Assembly: GCA_019113915.1 (NCBI GenBank)
Contig: DXGM01000022.1
Span: 1 to 64,000, forward strand
DNA length: 64,000 nt
Direction: 5' to 3'
From: Candidatus Gordonibacter avicola
Lineage (GTDB): Bacteria > Actinomycetota > Coriobacteriia > Coriobacteriales > Eggerthellaceae
The translations under genes and the position numbers were made by a program. The notes under the pieces were generated by a model. The model was not told where the DNA came from. It worked only from the letters and a program-made list of their open reading frames with translations, and did not search any database. Of the stretch, positions 7,165 to 16,888 are shown in pieces; position 1 is the stretch's first letter, and every line of letters begins with the position of its first letter.

Positions 7165-9744
7165 ATGACCATGAAACCTTACAATCCGCATGAGATTGAG
7201 CCCCGTTGGCAGAAGCAGTGGGCCGACACCGATCTGTACAAAGTGACCGAGGACGCCTCCAAGCCGAAGAAGTACGTGCTGGAAATGTTCCCGTACCCCT
7301 CGGGCGACATCCACATGGGGCACGTGCGCAACTACACCATCGGCGACGTCATCGCGCGCTACTCCAAAATGCGCGGCTTCGACGTGCTGCATCCCATGGG
7401 CTGGGACGCGTTCGGCCTGCCCGCGGAAAACGCCGCCATCAAGCACAACAGCCACCCGGCGAAGTGGACGTACGCCAACATCGACACGCAGAAGGCGTCG
7501 TTCAAGCGTATGGGCTTCTCGTACGACTGGGACCGCACCGTGGTGGCGTGCGACCCGGAGTACTACCGCTGGGGTCAGTGGATTTTCCTGCAGTTCTGGA
7601 AGCGCGGCCTAGTGGAACGCCGAAATTCGCCGGTGAACTGGTGCCCGAACTGCGCTACGGTGCTTGCGAATGAGCAGGTGACCGAGGGCCAGTGCTGGCG
7701 CTGCCACGGTGAAGTGGAAAAGCGTGACCTCACGCAGTGGTACTTCAAGATTACCGATTACGCGCAGGAATTGCTGGATGACCTGGATCAGCTGGAAGGC
7801 TGGCCCGAGCGCGTCAAGCAGATGCAGGCAAACTGGATCGGCCGCAGCGAGGGCGCCGAGGTGGACTTCGTGCTGTGCGACCTTGACGGCGAAGTGCCGG
7901 CGAATCCCACCGAGGCCGACACCATTACCGTGTTCACTACGCGCCCCGACACGCTGTTCGGCTGCTCGTTCTTCCTGCTGGCTCCCGAGTACCCAGGCCT
8001 CATGGACCTGGTAGAAGGCACCGAATACGAAAACGCCGTGCGCGACGTGGTGGAGCAGGCCTCCAAGGTGAGCGCCGTCGAGCGAGCCCAGGGCGATCGC
8101 GAGAAGCACGGCGCGTTCACCGGCCGCTATATGGTGAACCCCATTAACGGCGAGAAGGTGCCCGTGTGGGTGGCCGACTACATCGTGAGCGACTACGGTA
8201 CCGGCGCGGTCATGGCCGTGCCCTGCGGCGACCAGCGCGACTTCGAGTTCGCGCGCAAGTACGACCTGCCTATCATTCCCATCATCTTGGGCGAAGATGA
8301 CCCGCTGTATCCCCAGCTCAACGGCGTGCAAGAGCGCGTTGTGACCACGGTTGACTGGGATCACGCCTACGACGCGGAGGGCGTGCTCGTGCAGTCCGGG
8401 AAGTACACCGGCATGACGGGTGGCAAGCACAGCCCGGCCGTGGATGCCATTATCGGTGACCTCGAGGCCGCTGGTAAGGGCCGCAAAAAGGTGGAATTCC
8501 GCCTGCGCGACTGGCTCATCAGCCGCCAGCGCTACTGGGGCAACCCCATCCCGGCCATCCACTGCCCGGAGTGCGGCCTGGTGCCCGTGCCCGAAAGCGA
8601 CCTGCCGGTGCGCCTGCCCGAGGACATTGACCTGGCCGCGGGCGAAACGCTGGCCACGCACGAGGCGTTCGTGAACACCACGTGCCCCGTGTGCGGCGGC
8701 CCGGCGAAGCGCGAGACGGACACCATGGACACCTTCACGTGCTCCAGCTGGTACTACCTGCGCTACACCGACCCGCACAACACAAATCTGCCGTTCGCGC
8801 CCGAAAAAGCGAACCGCTGGCTGCCGGTTGACCAGTACATCGGCGGCATCGAACACGCCATCCTGCACCTTCTGTACAGCCGCTTCTTCACGAAAGTGCT
8901 GCGTGACCTGGGTCAGGTGGATTTCGACGAGCCCTTCGCAAACCTGCTCTGCCAAGGCATGGTGAAGGACGAAAACGGCGAAACCATGAGCAAGTCGAAG
9001 GGCAACGTCATTGCGCCCGAAGACATGATCGCCGAGTACGGCGCCGATGCCGTGCGCGCGTACATCCTGTTCATGGCCCCGCCCGACAAGGACTTGCTGT
9101 GGGACGAGGGCGGCCTTGCCGGCATCTACAAGTTCATGAACCGCGCGTGGCGCATCGTGAACGACCTCGTGGGTAAGGCCGACGACGAGACGCTCTACCA
9201 GGAAGGCGCCACCGAGGAGCAGGGCATCGAAGCGCTGAAGACGCTTGTGCGTGAGCGCCATCGCGTGGCGGGCAAGGTGGTCGACGATTTCGACCGCAAC
9301 AATTTCAACACCGCTATTGCCGCCATCATGGAGTTGACGAACGCTGCAAGCGACTACCTGCGCAAGTGCTCGCCGGAAGAGCGCGCCGCCTGCGAGGGTT
9401 CCCGCTCCATCGACCCGGAGGTGGCTGAGGTCATCGTGAAACTGATGGCTCCCATCGCGCCGCACTGGGCCGAGGAGCTGTGGCACGACGTGCTGGGCCG
9501 CGAAGGCTCCGTGCATACCCAGCCGTGGCCGGAGTTCGACCCCGAGCAAGCCAAAGCCGACGAGGTGGAACTGGCCGTACAGGTGAACGGCAAGGTGAAA
9601 GCCAAGATCATGGTGGACGCCGACGCCCCCGAGGACGATATCAAGTCCACCGCCCTCGCCGCCGCCGAAGCCGCCCTCGCCGGCAAGGACGTCAAGAAGG
9701 TCGTCGTCGTCCCCGGCCGCCTGGTGAACATCGTCGCCAAGTAA
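7165..9744 (+). CDS. leuS: leucyl-tRNA synthetase
   Basis: This 859-residue class I aminoacyl-tRNA synthetase charges tRNA-Leu with leucine in the cytoplasm, and its length is normal for bacterial LeuRS. The HIGH-type signature is HMGH at residues 50-53 within [17 protein letters not shown]. The KMSKS signature is MSKSKGN near residue 610. A Cys-rich zinc-binding insertion ([14 protein letters not shown]) lies near residue 160, the editing domain follows ([13 protein letters not shown]), and a second CPECG/CPVCG pair lies near residues 465-515. The C-terminal anticodon-binding and tail domains ([13 protein letters not shown]) are complete. GAGGA precedes the ATG at 7165. It appears to be transcribed alone and is followed by a strong terminator. 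Confidence 0.98.
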   Translation: MTMKPYNPHEIEPRWQKQWADTDLYKVTEDASKPKKYVLEMFPYPSGDIHMGHVRNYTIGDVIARYSKMRGFDVLHPMGWDAFGLPAENAAIKHNSHPAKWTYANIDTQKASFKRMGFSYDWDRTVVACDPEYYRWGQWIFLQFWKRGLVERRNSPVNWCPNCATVLANEQVTEGQCWRCHGEVEKRDLTQWYFKITDYAQELLDDLDQLEGWPERVKQMQANWIGRSEGAEVDFVLCDLDGEVPANPTEADTITVFTTRPDTLFGCSFFLLAPEYPGLMDLVEGTEYENAVRDVVEQASKVSAVERAQGDREKHGAFTGRYMVNPINGEKVPVWVADYIVSDYGTGAVMAVPCGDQRDFEFARKYDLPIIPIILGEDDPLYPQLNGVQERVVTTVDWDHAYDAEGVLVQSGKYTGMTGGKHSPAVDAIIGDLEAAGKGRKKVEFRLRDWLISRQRYWGNPIPAIHCPECGLVPVPESDLPVRLPEDIDLAAGETLATHEAFVNTTCPVCGGPAKRETDTMDTFTCSSWYYLRYTDPHNTNLPFAPEKANRWLPVDQYIGGIEHAILHLLYSRFFTKVLRDLGQVDFDEPFANLLCQGMVKDENGETMSKSKGNVIAPEDMIAEYGADAVRAYILFMAPPDKDLLWDEGGLAGIYKFMNRAWRIVNDLVGKADDETLYQEGATEEQGIEALKTLVRERHRVAGKVVDDFDRNNFNTAIAAIMELTNAASDYLRKCSPEERAACEGSRSIDPEVAEVIVKLMAPIAPHWAEELWHDVLGREGSVHTQPWPEFDPEQAKADEVELAVQVNGKVKAKIMVDADAPEDDIKSTALAAAEAALAGKDVKKVVVVPGRLVNIVAK

Positions 9745-9769
9745 CAGCATTGCAAACCCAACGCCCTAC

Positions 9770-9803
9770 AAAGGCGGCCCGGACCTTTCCCGAGCCGCCT
9801 TTT
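9770..9803 (+). terminator. Rho-independent terminator after leuS
   Basis: AAAGGCGGC with an adjoining CCGG pairs with CCGAGCCGCCTTTT, giving a GC-rich stem ending in a T-run 25 bases after the leuS stop codon. Confidence 0.85.
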
Positions 9804-9906
9804 CTCTACCCAAACCACCACCGTTCCCCCGCAAACAGGCAAGAAATCACGCCAGCAAAATATAATCCCCAAGTCTTTGCCTATATCGGACGGGGGGATT
9901 AGTCCG

Positions 9907-10392
9907 ATGGCGTACACTGGCGGCATGATGGATACGGTGGAGCGGCGAACAAACCTGGGGGAGCGTATACGGATGCTTCGCAAGCAGCGAGGCCTTTCTC
10001 AGGTGCGCTTATCGCAGGACGTTGCAATGGGCCGGGCGTACCTCAGCCGCGTGGAAAGCGGCACACGCAATGTTGGGTTTGACATGCTGTGCAGGATTGC
10101 CGATGGACTTCAGGTGAGCGTTGACCTGCTGCTGAGTGACCAGCCACTGCCCGACCAACTTCCACGCATCGACGACGCTCCCAGCATTGAACAGCGCAGC
10201 AAGCAACTGGGCGCGAACATCCTCGCACTACGTCTGGCGCAGGACATGACCCAGCAACACCTCTCCGAGAAAACGCACGTCGAGCGCTCGTATCTCGCCA
10301 AAGTTGAGAAAGCCCAGCGCAACGCCAGTTTCGACATCCTCTGCAAGCTGGCCGACGGCCTCGGCGTCAAACCCAGCGACCTCGCAAGCTAA
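9907..10392 (+). CDS. tandem XRE helix-turn-helix regulator
   Basis: The protein is made almost entirely of two HTH_3 (XRE) domains in a row. The first covers residues about 17-75 (RIRMLRKQRGLSQVRLSQDV, then AYLSRVESGTRNVGFDMLCRI) and the second about residues 98-155 (NILALRLAQDMTQQHLSEKT, then SYLAKVEKAQRNASFDILCKL). Both repeats end in the same ADGL segment, so it arose by internal duplication. It probably binds DNA as a pseudo-dimer. A GGGGGA site precedes the ATG at 9907; a start at 9925 is also possible. It stands alone between leuS and the convergent pxp operon, and its target is unknown. Confidence 0.8.
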   Translation: MAYTGGMMDTVERRTNLGERIRMLRKQRGLSQVRLSQDVAMGRAYLSRVESGTRNVGFDMLCRIADGLQVSVDLLLSDQPLPDQLPRIDDAPSIEQRSKQLGANILALRLAQDMTQQHLSEKTHVERSYLAKVEKAQRNASFDILCKLADGLGVKPSDLAS

Positions 10393-10472
10393 GCTGTCAC
10401 CAAGCACCGCGCCAACTCGCCAGCGTGAGTCACGGCGCTGCTAGCCACACTCAATCCCAGCTCAAAAGCCCA

Positions 10473-11237
10473 CTATTCCGCGCGGACAGGTTTGATGACT
10501 ATGCCGTCTTCTTCCAAGGCTTGGCGGATGCGGCGGACGAACGCAAGGGCGGTGGGGGAGTCGCCGTGCACGCAGATGGTGTCGGGGTGCAGGTCAACCA
10601 GCTTGCCGGTGACGGACAGGATGGCGCCGTCGCGGATGGCATTCTTCACGCGCTCGATGGCCACCTCTTCGTCGCGGATGAGCGCGGCGGGGTCGTTGCG
10701 GCTGACCAGACGTCCCTCGTCGGTGTAGTTGCGGTCGGTGAAGAATTCCTCAGCCGTGACCAAGCCCAGCTTGCGGCCCTCGTCGATAAGCGCACTATTC
10801 GCCAGGCCCACCAACACCAGGCGGTCGTCCACATCGCGCACGGCTTGCGCCAGGGCGGCGGCCAATTCGGCATCCACGGCGGCGTGGTTGTACAGCTGGC
10901 CGTGGGGCTTCACGTGTGAAAGCGGCACGCCCGACGCGGCGCAGAACGCCTGCAGCGCTCCTATCTGGTACAACATGTATGAGTACGCCTCATCGGGCGA
11001 CAGGTGCATATCGCGCCGACCAAAGCCTTGCAGGTCGGGGTACCCGGGGTGCGCGCCAATGGCAATGCCCGCGTCGGCCGCCAGTCGCACGGTATCGCGC
11101 ATGACCAGCGGATCCCCCGCATGCTGCCCGCACGCCACGTTCGCGCTGGAAACCAGCGGGATTATCTCATTGTCCATCCCCAGCGTGTAGCGCCCAAAAC
11201 TCTCGCCCAAGTCGCTGTTAAGGTCGATTCTATACAT
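10473..11237 (-). CDS. pxpA: 5-oxoprolinase subunit PxpA (LamB/YcsF family)
   Basis: This 254-residue protein is a clear member of the LamB/YcsF family: it opens with MYRIDLNSDLGESFGRY and contains ANVACGQHAGDP, IGAHPGYPDLQGFGRR, and VKPHGQLYNHAA. With PxpB and PxpC it cleaves 5-oxoproline (pyroglutamate) to glutamate using ATP, in the cytoplasm. It is the last gene of a leftward operon, pxpB-pxpC-accB-accC-DUF1445-pxpA. Unusually, the three pxp genes are split, with pxpA at the distal end and a biotin carboxylase pair in the middle. Length and motifs are intact. Confidence 0.95.
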   Translation of the reverse strand: MYRIDLNSDLGESFGRYTLGMDNEIIPLVSSANVACGQHAGDPLVMRDTVRLAADAGIAIGAHPGYPDLQGFGRRDMHLSPDEAYSYMLYQIGALQAFCAASGVPLSHVKPHGQLYNHAAVDAELAAALAQAVRDVDDRLVLVGLANSALIDEGRKLGLVTAEEFFTDRNYTDEGRLVSRNDPAALIRDEEVAIERVKNAIRDGAILSVTGKLVDLHPDTICVHGDSPTALAFVRRIRQALEEDGIVIKPVRAE

Positions 11238-11278
11238 AGCAGGCTCCTCGGCTTCCTGTCGCGTAATCCGAATAAAAG

Positions 11279-12118
11279 TTATTCCTTCAGGTCAATGTTC
11301 TTCGTGTCGGTAATGAGCATGCAGCCGGGGGCGTGAGTGATGGCGAAGGGGGGCTTGCTGTTCATCACGATGGACTGAGGGGTAACGCCGCAGGCCCAGA
11401 ACACGGGGACTTCGCCCTCGTGGATGTCCACCGGGTCGCCGAACTCGGGGTGCGCAAGGTCGCGCACGCCAATGGCGGACGGGTCGCCAATGTGGATGGG
11501 CGCGCCGTGCACCTTCGGTATGGCGCCGGAGATCTGCACCGCCTTCACCACCTGGTCATGCGGGATGGGGCGCATGGACATCACCATCTTGCCGGACATG
11601 CTGCCGGCCGGCACGCAGTCCACGCCGGTCAGGTACATGGACACGTTGCGGCCCTGTGTGTTGTGGCGCATCTCAATGCCGGCCTCAATAAGCTCACTCT
11701 CGAACGAGAACGAGCAGCCAATCACGAATGACACCAGGTCATCGCGCCAATAGTCCGCGACGTTCTCCACTTCGGCCACCAGTTCGCCGTGCTCGTAGAT
11801 GCGGTAGCGCGGGAAATCGGTGGCAATGTCGCAGTCGGTGGCACAGAGCGTCGCCTCACGCGCGCCCACCTCGGTCACTTCCAGCAGCGGGCACGGCTTG
11901 GGGTTGCGCTGCGCAAACAGCAGAAAGTCGTAGGCTTGCTCGCGCGGCAGCACAATGAGGTTCGCCTGCGCATACCCGGGGCAAAGCCCGCTGGTCGGGG
12001 CCGCGAACGCACCCGTGCGAATAAGCCGCCGCGCCTCCACGGGTGATGCGGACAGCATCTGCGTCCACACCTCATCGGCAACGCCCTCAGGCTTGGTAGG
12101 AACCGGCGTATTCAACAT
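11279..12118 (-). CDS. putative hydro-lyase, DUF1445 (YcsI family)
   Basis: This 279-residue protein belongs to the DUF1445 family, often annotated as putative hydro-lyase and related to D-glutamate cyclase. Conserved stretches are visible: [16 protein letters not shown] near residue 43, then [57 protein letters not shown] and [12 protein letters not shown]. In many bacteria this family sits with the oxoprolinase genes, as in the B. subtilis ycs-kip locus. If it acts as a cyclase or lyase on glutamate-derived compounds it could supply or remove oxoproline; that is inference. It lies 41 bases upstream of pxpA and downstream of accC in the same operon. Confidence 0.9.
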   Translation of the reverse strand: MLNTPVPTKPEGVADEVWTQMLSASPVEARRLIRTGAFAAPTSGLCPGYAQANLIVLPREQAYDFLLFAQRNPKPCPLLEVTEVGAREATLCATDCDIATDFPRYRIYEHGELVAEVENVADYWRDDLVSFVIGCSFSFESELIEAGIEMRHNTQGRNVSMYLTGVDCVPAGSMSGKMVMSMRPIPHDQVVKAVQISGAIPKVHGAPIHIGDPSAIGVRDLAHPEFGDPVDIHEGEVPVFWACGVTPQSIVMNSKPPFAITHAPGCMLITDTKNIDLKE

Positions 12119-12165
12119 GGCGTACCCCTTTCACGTACGAAAACCTGGTAATTCGAAGGCGGCCG

Positions 12166-13515
12166 CTACACCTCGCCCTTTAGGAACCGCTCAATAAAGC
12201 TGGTGTCGGCAAGGCCGGCGGCGAAGGTTTCGTTTTCCATGATGGCGTACTGGAAGTCGAGGTTCGTCTTCACGCCCACCACCACCATCTCTTCCAGGGC
12301 GGTGCGCATCTTCGCGATGGCCTCGGTGCGGTCGCCGCCGTGTACTATTACCTTGGCAATCATTGAATCGTAGTAGGGCGTGATCTCGTAGCCGTCGTAA
12401 GCGGCGGTGTCCACGCGCACGCCGTTGCCGCCGGGCAGGTGCATCTGTAGGATAGTGCCCGGTGAGGGCAAAAATCCGCGCTCGGGCTGCTCGGCGTTCA
12501 CGCGACACTCGATGGCGTGGCCGCGGTAGGTGATGTCCTCCTGTGTGAACGTGAGCGGGTCGCCCGCCGCCACGCGAATCATCTCCTGCACGAGGTCGGT
12601 GCCCGTCACCATCTCGGTCACGGGGTGCTCCACCTGAATGCGCGTGTTCATTTCCATGAAGTAGTAATTCAGCTGGTCGTCCAGCAGAAACTCAATAGTG
12701 CCAGCCGAGGTATAGCCCACGGCCTGGGTCGCGCGCACGGCGGCATCCAGCATTTCGGCGCGCACCTGCTCGGTCAGCACGGGCGAGGGGCTTTCCTCAA
12801 TCATCTTCTGGTGGTTGCGCTGCACGGAACAGTCACGCTCGCCAAGCGCCACCACGGTGCCGTACGTGTCGGCAATAACCTGCACTTCCACGTGGCGCGG
12901 GTTCATCACGCAGCGCTCCAGATACATGGTGTTGTCGCCGAACGCGCCCACGCTTTCGCGCTGCGCAATGCTGAACTGCTCGGCGAAGTCGCGCTCGTCC
13001 AGGCTCACGCGCATGCCCTTACCGCCGCCGCCCGAAGACGCCTTAATCATGATGGGCCAGCCAATCTCGCGCGCCAACGCCAGCGCCTCTTCGGGGTGAT
13101 GCACCGGGTCTTTTGTGCCGGGCACCACGGGCACGCCCGCTTCCATCATGGTTTTGCGTGCCTGGCTCTTGTTGCCCATGCGGTCGATGACCTCGGGAGC
13201 AGGTCCAATGAACACAATATCGTTCTCGCGGCACAGCTTCGCGAACGTGGAGTTTTCGGACAGAAAGCCGTAGCCGGGGTGAATGGCCTGCGCGCCCGTG
13301 CCCTTCGCGGCCGACAGGATGGCGGCAATGTTGAGGTAAGAATCGCGCGCAGCTGGCGGCCCGATGCACACGCTTTCGTCAGCCAAATACACATGCAGCG
13401 AATGCTTGTCGGCCGTGGAGTACACGGCCACGGTTTTGATGCCCATCGCGCGGCACGCGCGGATAATGCGCACGGCTATTTCGCCGCGGTTCGCTATGAG
13501 AATCTTGTCGAACAT
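12166..13515 (-). CDS. accC: biotin carboxylase subunit
   Basis: This 449-residue ATP-grasp enzyme carboxylates the biotin on its carrier protein using bicarbonate and ATP. It begins MFDKILIANRGEIAVRIIRA and has the glycine-rich ATP loop KASSGGGGKGMRV, the carboxylase signature region HQKMIEESPSP, and the catalytic stretch FMEMNTRIQVEHPVTE. Length matches bacterial AccC. It starts 12 bases after the stop of the carrier gene accB. No acetyl-CoA carboxyltransferase gene (accA/accD) is adjacent. Its neighbours are instead pxpB/pxpC, whose family is also described as a biotin-dependent carboxyltransferase. This suggests the pair serves a dedicated carboxylation step here rather than only fatty-acid synthesis. 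Confidence 0.96.
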   Translation of the reverse strand: MFDKILIANRGEIAVRIIRACRAMGIKTVAVYSTADKHSLHVYLADESVCIGPPAARDSYLNIAAILSAAKGTGAQAIHPGYGFLSENSTFAKLCRENDIVFIGPAPEVIDRMGNKSQARKTMMEAGVPVVPGTKDPVHHPEEALALAREIGWPIMIKASSGGGGKGMRVSLDERDFAEQFSIAQRESVGAFGDNTMYLERCVMNPRHVEVQVIADTYGTVVALGERDCSVQRNHQKMIEESPSPVLTEQVRAEMLDAAVRATQAVGYTSAGTIEFLLDDQLNYYFMEMNTRIQVEHPVTEMVTGTDLVQEMIRVAAGDPLTFTQEDITYRGHAIECRVNAEQPERGFLPSPGTILQMHLPGGNGVRVDTAAYDGYEITPYYDSMIAKVIVHGGDRTEAIAKMRTALEEMVVVGVKTNLDFQYAIMENETFAAGLADTSFIERFLKGEV

Positions 13516-13527
13516 GGCGCGACCCGC

Positions 13528-13995
13528 CTAGCGCGCTTCGGCGGTGGCGATGCGGAACAGCGGCTGGTCGTACTCCACCTGGGCTCCGTTGGCGGCCAGC
13601 ACCTCCACCACCACGCCAGGCGCTGGTGCGGTGATCTCGTTCATCATCTTCATGGCCTCCACAATGGCCAGCGTCTGACCGGACAGCACCTCCTGGCCCA
13701 CCTTGACGAACGGATCCTCGTCGGGGCTCGGCGCAAGGTAGAACATGCCTACCATGGGGCTGCGCACGATGAGGGCGTCCTCGTCCACGTCTTCCAGCGC
13801 GGCGGCTTCGTGGCTTTCGGTTTTGCCGGCCAGAAGCGCGCTCACGCGGTCGGCCATAAGCGGTAGTGCAGAAGACGACAGCGGCCCGTGATTGCGCTCC
13901 AGCTCAATTTTTTGGGTGCCGTCGTCCACGCGCAGGGCGGTGAGCTCGGCCTTGTCCATGATGGCGATCAGTTCTTCGATGGCTTTCGTGTCCAT
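13528..13995 (-). CDS. accB: biotin carboxyl carrier protein
   Basis: This 155-residue carrier has the biotinylation motif EAMKMMNE in its C-terminal lipoyl-like domain, preceded by VRSPMVGMFYLAPSPDEDPF and followed by ITAPAPGVVVEVLAANG. The N-terminal part (MDTKAIEELIAIMDKAELTA) is the usual AccB start. I prefer the ATG at 13995, which has GAGGAA upstream, to one six codons earlier. The lysine of the motif would carry biotin, charged by the product of accC directly downstream. It lies between pxpC and accC in the oxoproline operon. Confidence 0.95.
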   Translation of the reverse strand: MDTKAIEELIAIMDKAELTALRVDDGTQKIELERNHGPLSSSALPLMADRVSALLAGKTESHEAAALEDVDEDALIVRSPMVGMFYLAPSPDEDPFVKVGQEVLSGQTLAIVEAMKMMNEITAPAPGVVVEVLAANGAQVEYDQPLFRIATAEAR

Positions 13996-14032
13996 GTCGC
14001 TTATTCCTCGCATTCTTATCCGGTCGAGCCGA

Positions 14033-15178
14033 TTACTCGGTGGGTCGCTGAGCGGCGGTTTCGTACGACGCGCTTGTCAAATCGTTGCGTCGTCCCACTC
14101 GTTCGTCTCGGTTCGCGCGGTCAATCCACAATGTGTCGGCCTGCATGCGCTGGGCCTGGGCCTCCAGGATGGGTGCCAAGCGGCGGGCTGTCCGTCGGGG
14201 CGAAATGCCGTCGGCGCTGGGGCGGCGCACCTTCAGCATGAGCTGATCCATCTGGCGCGCTTCGGCCCTCAGTAGGCGCTGCGCCTCCTGTACCGACACA
14301 CGCTCGAAGCGTACGCGGCTTCCCGGCGGGCGCTGCACCAACTTCGGAATATCAACCGTCGCAATGGTGCCTATCTTTGCATAACCGCCGGTAGTTTGGC
14401 GGTCGGCCAGCATGATGATGGGGCGTCCGTGAGAGGGCACCTGCACCGCGCCGAACGCAATGCCGTCGGAAATGATGTCCGACCCGTGCCGCGTCTCAAT
14501 TTCCGGCCCGTCCAGACGATAGCCCATACGGTCGCACTTCGTGGTGGCAGTGTACGCTTGGGTGTAAAACGTTTCGACGCCCGCCTCGGTGAACATTTCT
14601 TCCTGAGGCCCGGGCACCACGCGCACCACAATTTCGTCCTTGCCAAAGCCGTAATACGGGTCGCCCTCAATGCGGTGCGAGCCCAGGTTGGGCAGGAAAT
14701 CCACACCCTTCGTGGCGAAGGGGAGGTAGTCGCCCGCGGCGAGCGCACGACCCTTCCACCCGCCCAGCTCACATTTGAGGTTGGTCGAGCGGCTTCCCAT
14801 GACCTCGGGCACGCGGATGCTACCGCCCGCGATGGCCAGGTAGCCGTAGCAGCCCGTCTTCGACGCGCCGAAGCGCAGGATGGAGCCGCGGCGCACCATG
14901 AGCGCCGTGTACAGGGGCACCGGCTTGCCGTCGATAGTGGGCGAGAAGTCGCCGCCCGTAATGGCCACAAACGTGTTCGTGGTGAAGCGCAGCGTGGGGC
15001 CTGCCAGGGCAAACTCCAGCACGGGCGCGTTGGGGTCGTTCTCCACCAGCAGGTTGGCTATGGCGAAGGCGCGGTGATCCATCACGCCGTTGGTGGCGAA
15101 GCCGCTGCCCTGGTAGCCGAAGCGGCCCTTGTCCTGGACGGTGGTGATGACGCCCGGTTTCTTCACGACGAGACCCAT
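14033..15178 (-). CDS. pxpC: 5-oxoprolinase subunit PxpC (KipA, biotin-dependent carboxyltransferase family)
   Basis: The true protein starts at 15178 with MGLVVKKPGVITTVQDKGRF, the conserved opening of this family, and runs 381 residues. Further hallmarks are NAPVLEFALAGPTLRF, PLYTALMVRRGSILRFG, GCYGYLAIAGGSI, KCDRMGYRLDGPEIE, DGIAFGAVQVPSHGRPIIML, and DRQTTGGYAKIGTIAT. The open frame runs further upstream but overlaps pxpB. The start codon follows the pxpB stop by one base, so the two subunits are translated together. The last 70 residues are basic and low in conservation, longer than usual. It acts with PxpB on oxoproline, possibly with the adjacent biotin carboxylase. Confidence 0.94.
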   Translation of the reverse strand: MGLVVKKPGVITTVQDKGRFGYQGSGFATNGVMDHRAFAIANLLVENDPNAPVLEFALAGPTLRFTTNTFVAITGGDFSPTIDGKPVPLYTALMVRRGSILRFGASKTGCYGYLAIAGGSIRVPEVMGSRSTNLKCELGGWKGRALAAGDYLPFATKGVDFLPNLGSHRIEGDPYYGFGKDEIVVRVVPGPQEEMFTEAGVETFYTQAYTATTKCDRMGYRLDGPEIETRHGSDIISDGIAFGAVQVPSHGRPIIMLADRQTTGGYAKIGTIATVDIPKLVQRPPGSRVRFERVSVQEAQRLLRAEARQMDQLMLKVRRPSADGISPRRTARRLAPILEAQAQRMQADTLWIDRANRDERVGRRNDLTSASYETAAQRPTE

Positions 15179-15179
15179 G

Positions 15180-15908
15180 TTACTCGCCCTCCACGAAGGT
15201 GGTGTACTCGTAGGTGCCGGCCGCCAGCTGCGCCTCGATGGCCGCGTATTCGTCGGCCGAGATGGGGGTGAAGCGCAGGTACTCGCCCGCCGCGTACAGG
15301 ATGGGTTCTTCGCGGTCGGGGTCGTACGGGCGCAGCGGTGTGCGGCCAATGATCTGCCAGCCGCCGGGCGAGGCCAGCGGGTAGATGCCGGTCTGCGCGC
15401 CGCCAATGCCCACACTGCCTGGTTCGATGCGCGTGCGCGGCACGGCCAGACGCGGCGTGTGCAGCCTCTCGTCCAGCCCACCCAGGTAGGCGAAGCCGGG
15501 CAGGAAGCCCAGCATATCAATAAGGTAGTCGTGTGCGGAGTGCAGCCGCATCACTTCGCTTTCGTCGAGGCCCGCATGAGCGGCCACGGCAGGCAAATCG
15601 GGGCCGAAATCGCCGCCGTAACACACGGGAATCTGCACGATTTTGCGCACGCTGAGATCGGCTTCGCCCACATCGCGCAGCTTTCCGCGCAGGCGTGTTG
15701 CCAGTTCATCAAACGAGATGGTGAGCGGGTTGTAATACACCATAAGTGAGCAGAAAGTGGGGACGAGTTCCGTGATGCCCTCAATAGGGTCGTCCGTCAG
15801 ATTTTCCGCAGCCAGGCGAATTTTTGCGCTCGTCTCAGGTGAGATGGTGTGCGCAAACTCCAGGTTGAGTGCCGAATCGCCGGCGATGGTTATGGTGAAT
15901 CCCGCCAT
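15180..15908 (-). CDS. pxpB: 5-oxoprolinase subunit PxpB (KipI family)
   Basis: This 242-residue protein shows the KipI/PxpB pattern. An N-terminal strand-rich domain carries ITIAGDSALNLEFAHTISPE. Then come VPTFCSLMVYYNPLTISFDE and IQIPVCYGGDFGPDLPAVAAH (read IVQIPVCYGG), and the signature GFLPGFAYLGGLDERL with PRLAVPRTRIEPGSVGIGG. It forms the ATP-using oxoprolinase complex with PxpA and PxpC. It is the first gene of the leftward operon. The promoter must lie in 15909-16039, a region shared with the divergent TauE-family permease. Confidence 0.95.
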   Translation of the reverse strand: MAGFTITIAGDSALNLEFAHTISPETSAKIRLAAENLTDDPIEGITELVPTFCSLMVYYNPLTISFDELATRLRGKLRDVGEADLSVRKIVQIPVCYGGDFGPDLPAVAAHAGLDESEVMRLHSAHDYLIDMLGFLPGFAYLGGLDERLHTPRLAVPRTRIEPGSVGIGGAQTGIYPLASPGGWQIIGRTPLRPYDPDREEPILYAAGEYLRFTPISADEYAAIEAQLAAGTYEYTTFVEGE

Positions 15909-16039
15909 ATGCCTCCGTCCCGCTCGTTGTCGTTGTGGGTTTCGCGCGGGCCGTCCGCCCGCCTGCCGCGACGCGTCAGCGACGCCCCGCTTCGAATGCT
16001 ACACTGAACGATGTTCGTTAGAGAAGGATTGTATCACAT

Positions 16040-16753
16040 ATGCAAAAAGCACTGTTCCTTGCCGCGTTCTTCTTCGCCTATACCATACAGGCCATCACGG
16101 GATTCGCCGGCAACATCTTCGCCATGCCGGTGGGCACGAACCTGCTTGGCCTTGAAAGCTCGGTGGCCATTCTGAACGCCATGGGCTTTTTCGCGTGCGG
16201 GCTTTTGGCGCTGATGAACATCAAGCACGTGAACTGGCGCGAGCTAGGCAAAATTGTGGGCACCATGCTGCCGTTTGTGCTGGTGGGCATATGGCTTGAC
16301 ACGGTGCTGCCGCTGCATGTGCTCTTGCGCATATACGGCGTGGTCATTGTGGCGGTGGGTTTGAAGAACCTGCTGTCGAAGCGTCAGAAGTTTCTGCCCG
16401 AGTGGGCGCTGTGGGTCATATTGGCGCTGGCCGGGCTCATACAGGGCATGTTTGTGTCGGGCGGCGCGCTGCTGGTGATTTACGCCGTGCAGAAAATCAA
16501 GGACAAGCAGCAGTTCCGCACGACGCTCTCCATGGTGTGGGCCATCTTGAACCTTATTTATGCGCTGATCGCGCTCAGCCAAGGCCACTTCACCGGCGAG
16601 GTAGTGCAGGTCGTGCTCATGTGCGTGCCGCTCGCCGTGCTAGCCACCTTCATAGGTAACCGCCTCCAGCGCCGCATCAGCCAAGAGAAGTTCCTGAAAC
16701 TCACGTACGTGTTACTACTGTTCGTAGGCGCAATGCTACTCATCACAAGCTAA
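16040..16753 (+). CDS. TSUP/TauE-SafE family membrane permease
   Basis: This 237-residue integral membrane protein has seven or eight hydrophobic segments and the TSUP/TauE family pattern (an opening FFFAYTIQAITGFAGNIFAM, a middle LAGLIQGMFVSGGALLVIYA). Family members export or import small anions such as sulfite, sulfoacetate or organic acids. It is transcribed away from the pxp operon, sharing a 131-base intergenic region with it. The pair may be co-regulated and the permease may handle oxoproline or a related acid, but no substrate can be read from the sequence. GAGAAGGA precedes the ATG at 16040; GAAC-GAT-GTTC at about 16010-16020 is a possible operator. Confidence 0.85.
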   Translation: MQKALFLAAFFFAYTIQAITGFAGNIFAMPVGTNLLGLESSVAILNAMGFFACGLLALMNIKHVNWRELGKIVGTMLPFVLVGIWLDTVLPLHVLLRIYGVVIVAVGLKNLLSKRQKFLPEWALWVILALAGLIQGMFVSGGALLVIYAVQKIKDKQQFRTTLSMVWAILNLIYALIALSQGHFTGEVVQVVLMCVPLAVLATFIGNRLQRRISQEKFLKLTYVLLLFVGAMLLITS

Positions 16754-16888
16754 ACACGCGAGGGGAACCCGACGGGAATCGCGGGGGAATCAGGCGTGGG
16801 GTTCGTGGGGCTGCGGTACAATGGGGGAAGGTAGTGTGCGGCTGGCGTGAGGGCGGCTAGGGGCCTTCATTGACGGAAGAGGTGTGCC

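Noticed and set aside
7609..9750. 713-codon open frame antisense to leuS
   Set aside because: It is the mirror of leuS in high-GC DNA. Its product is rich in His, Val and Gly without any family pattern, and it has no suitable start site.
14033..15520. 495-codon reading of pxpC
   Set aside because: The first 114 codons overlap pxpB in another frame; the conserved pxpC start is at 15178.
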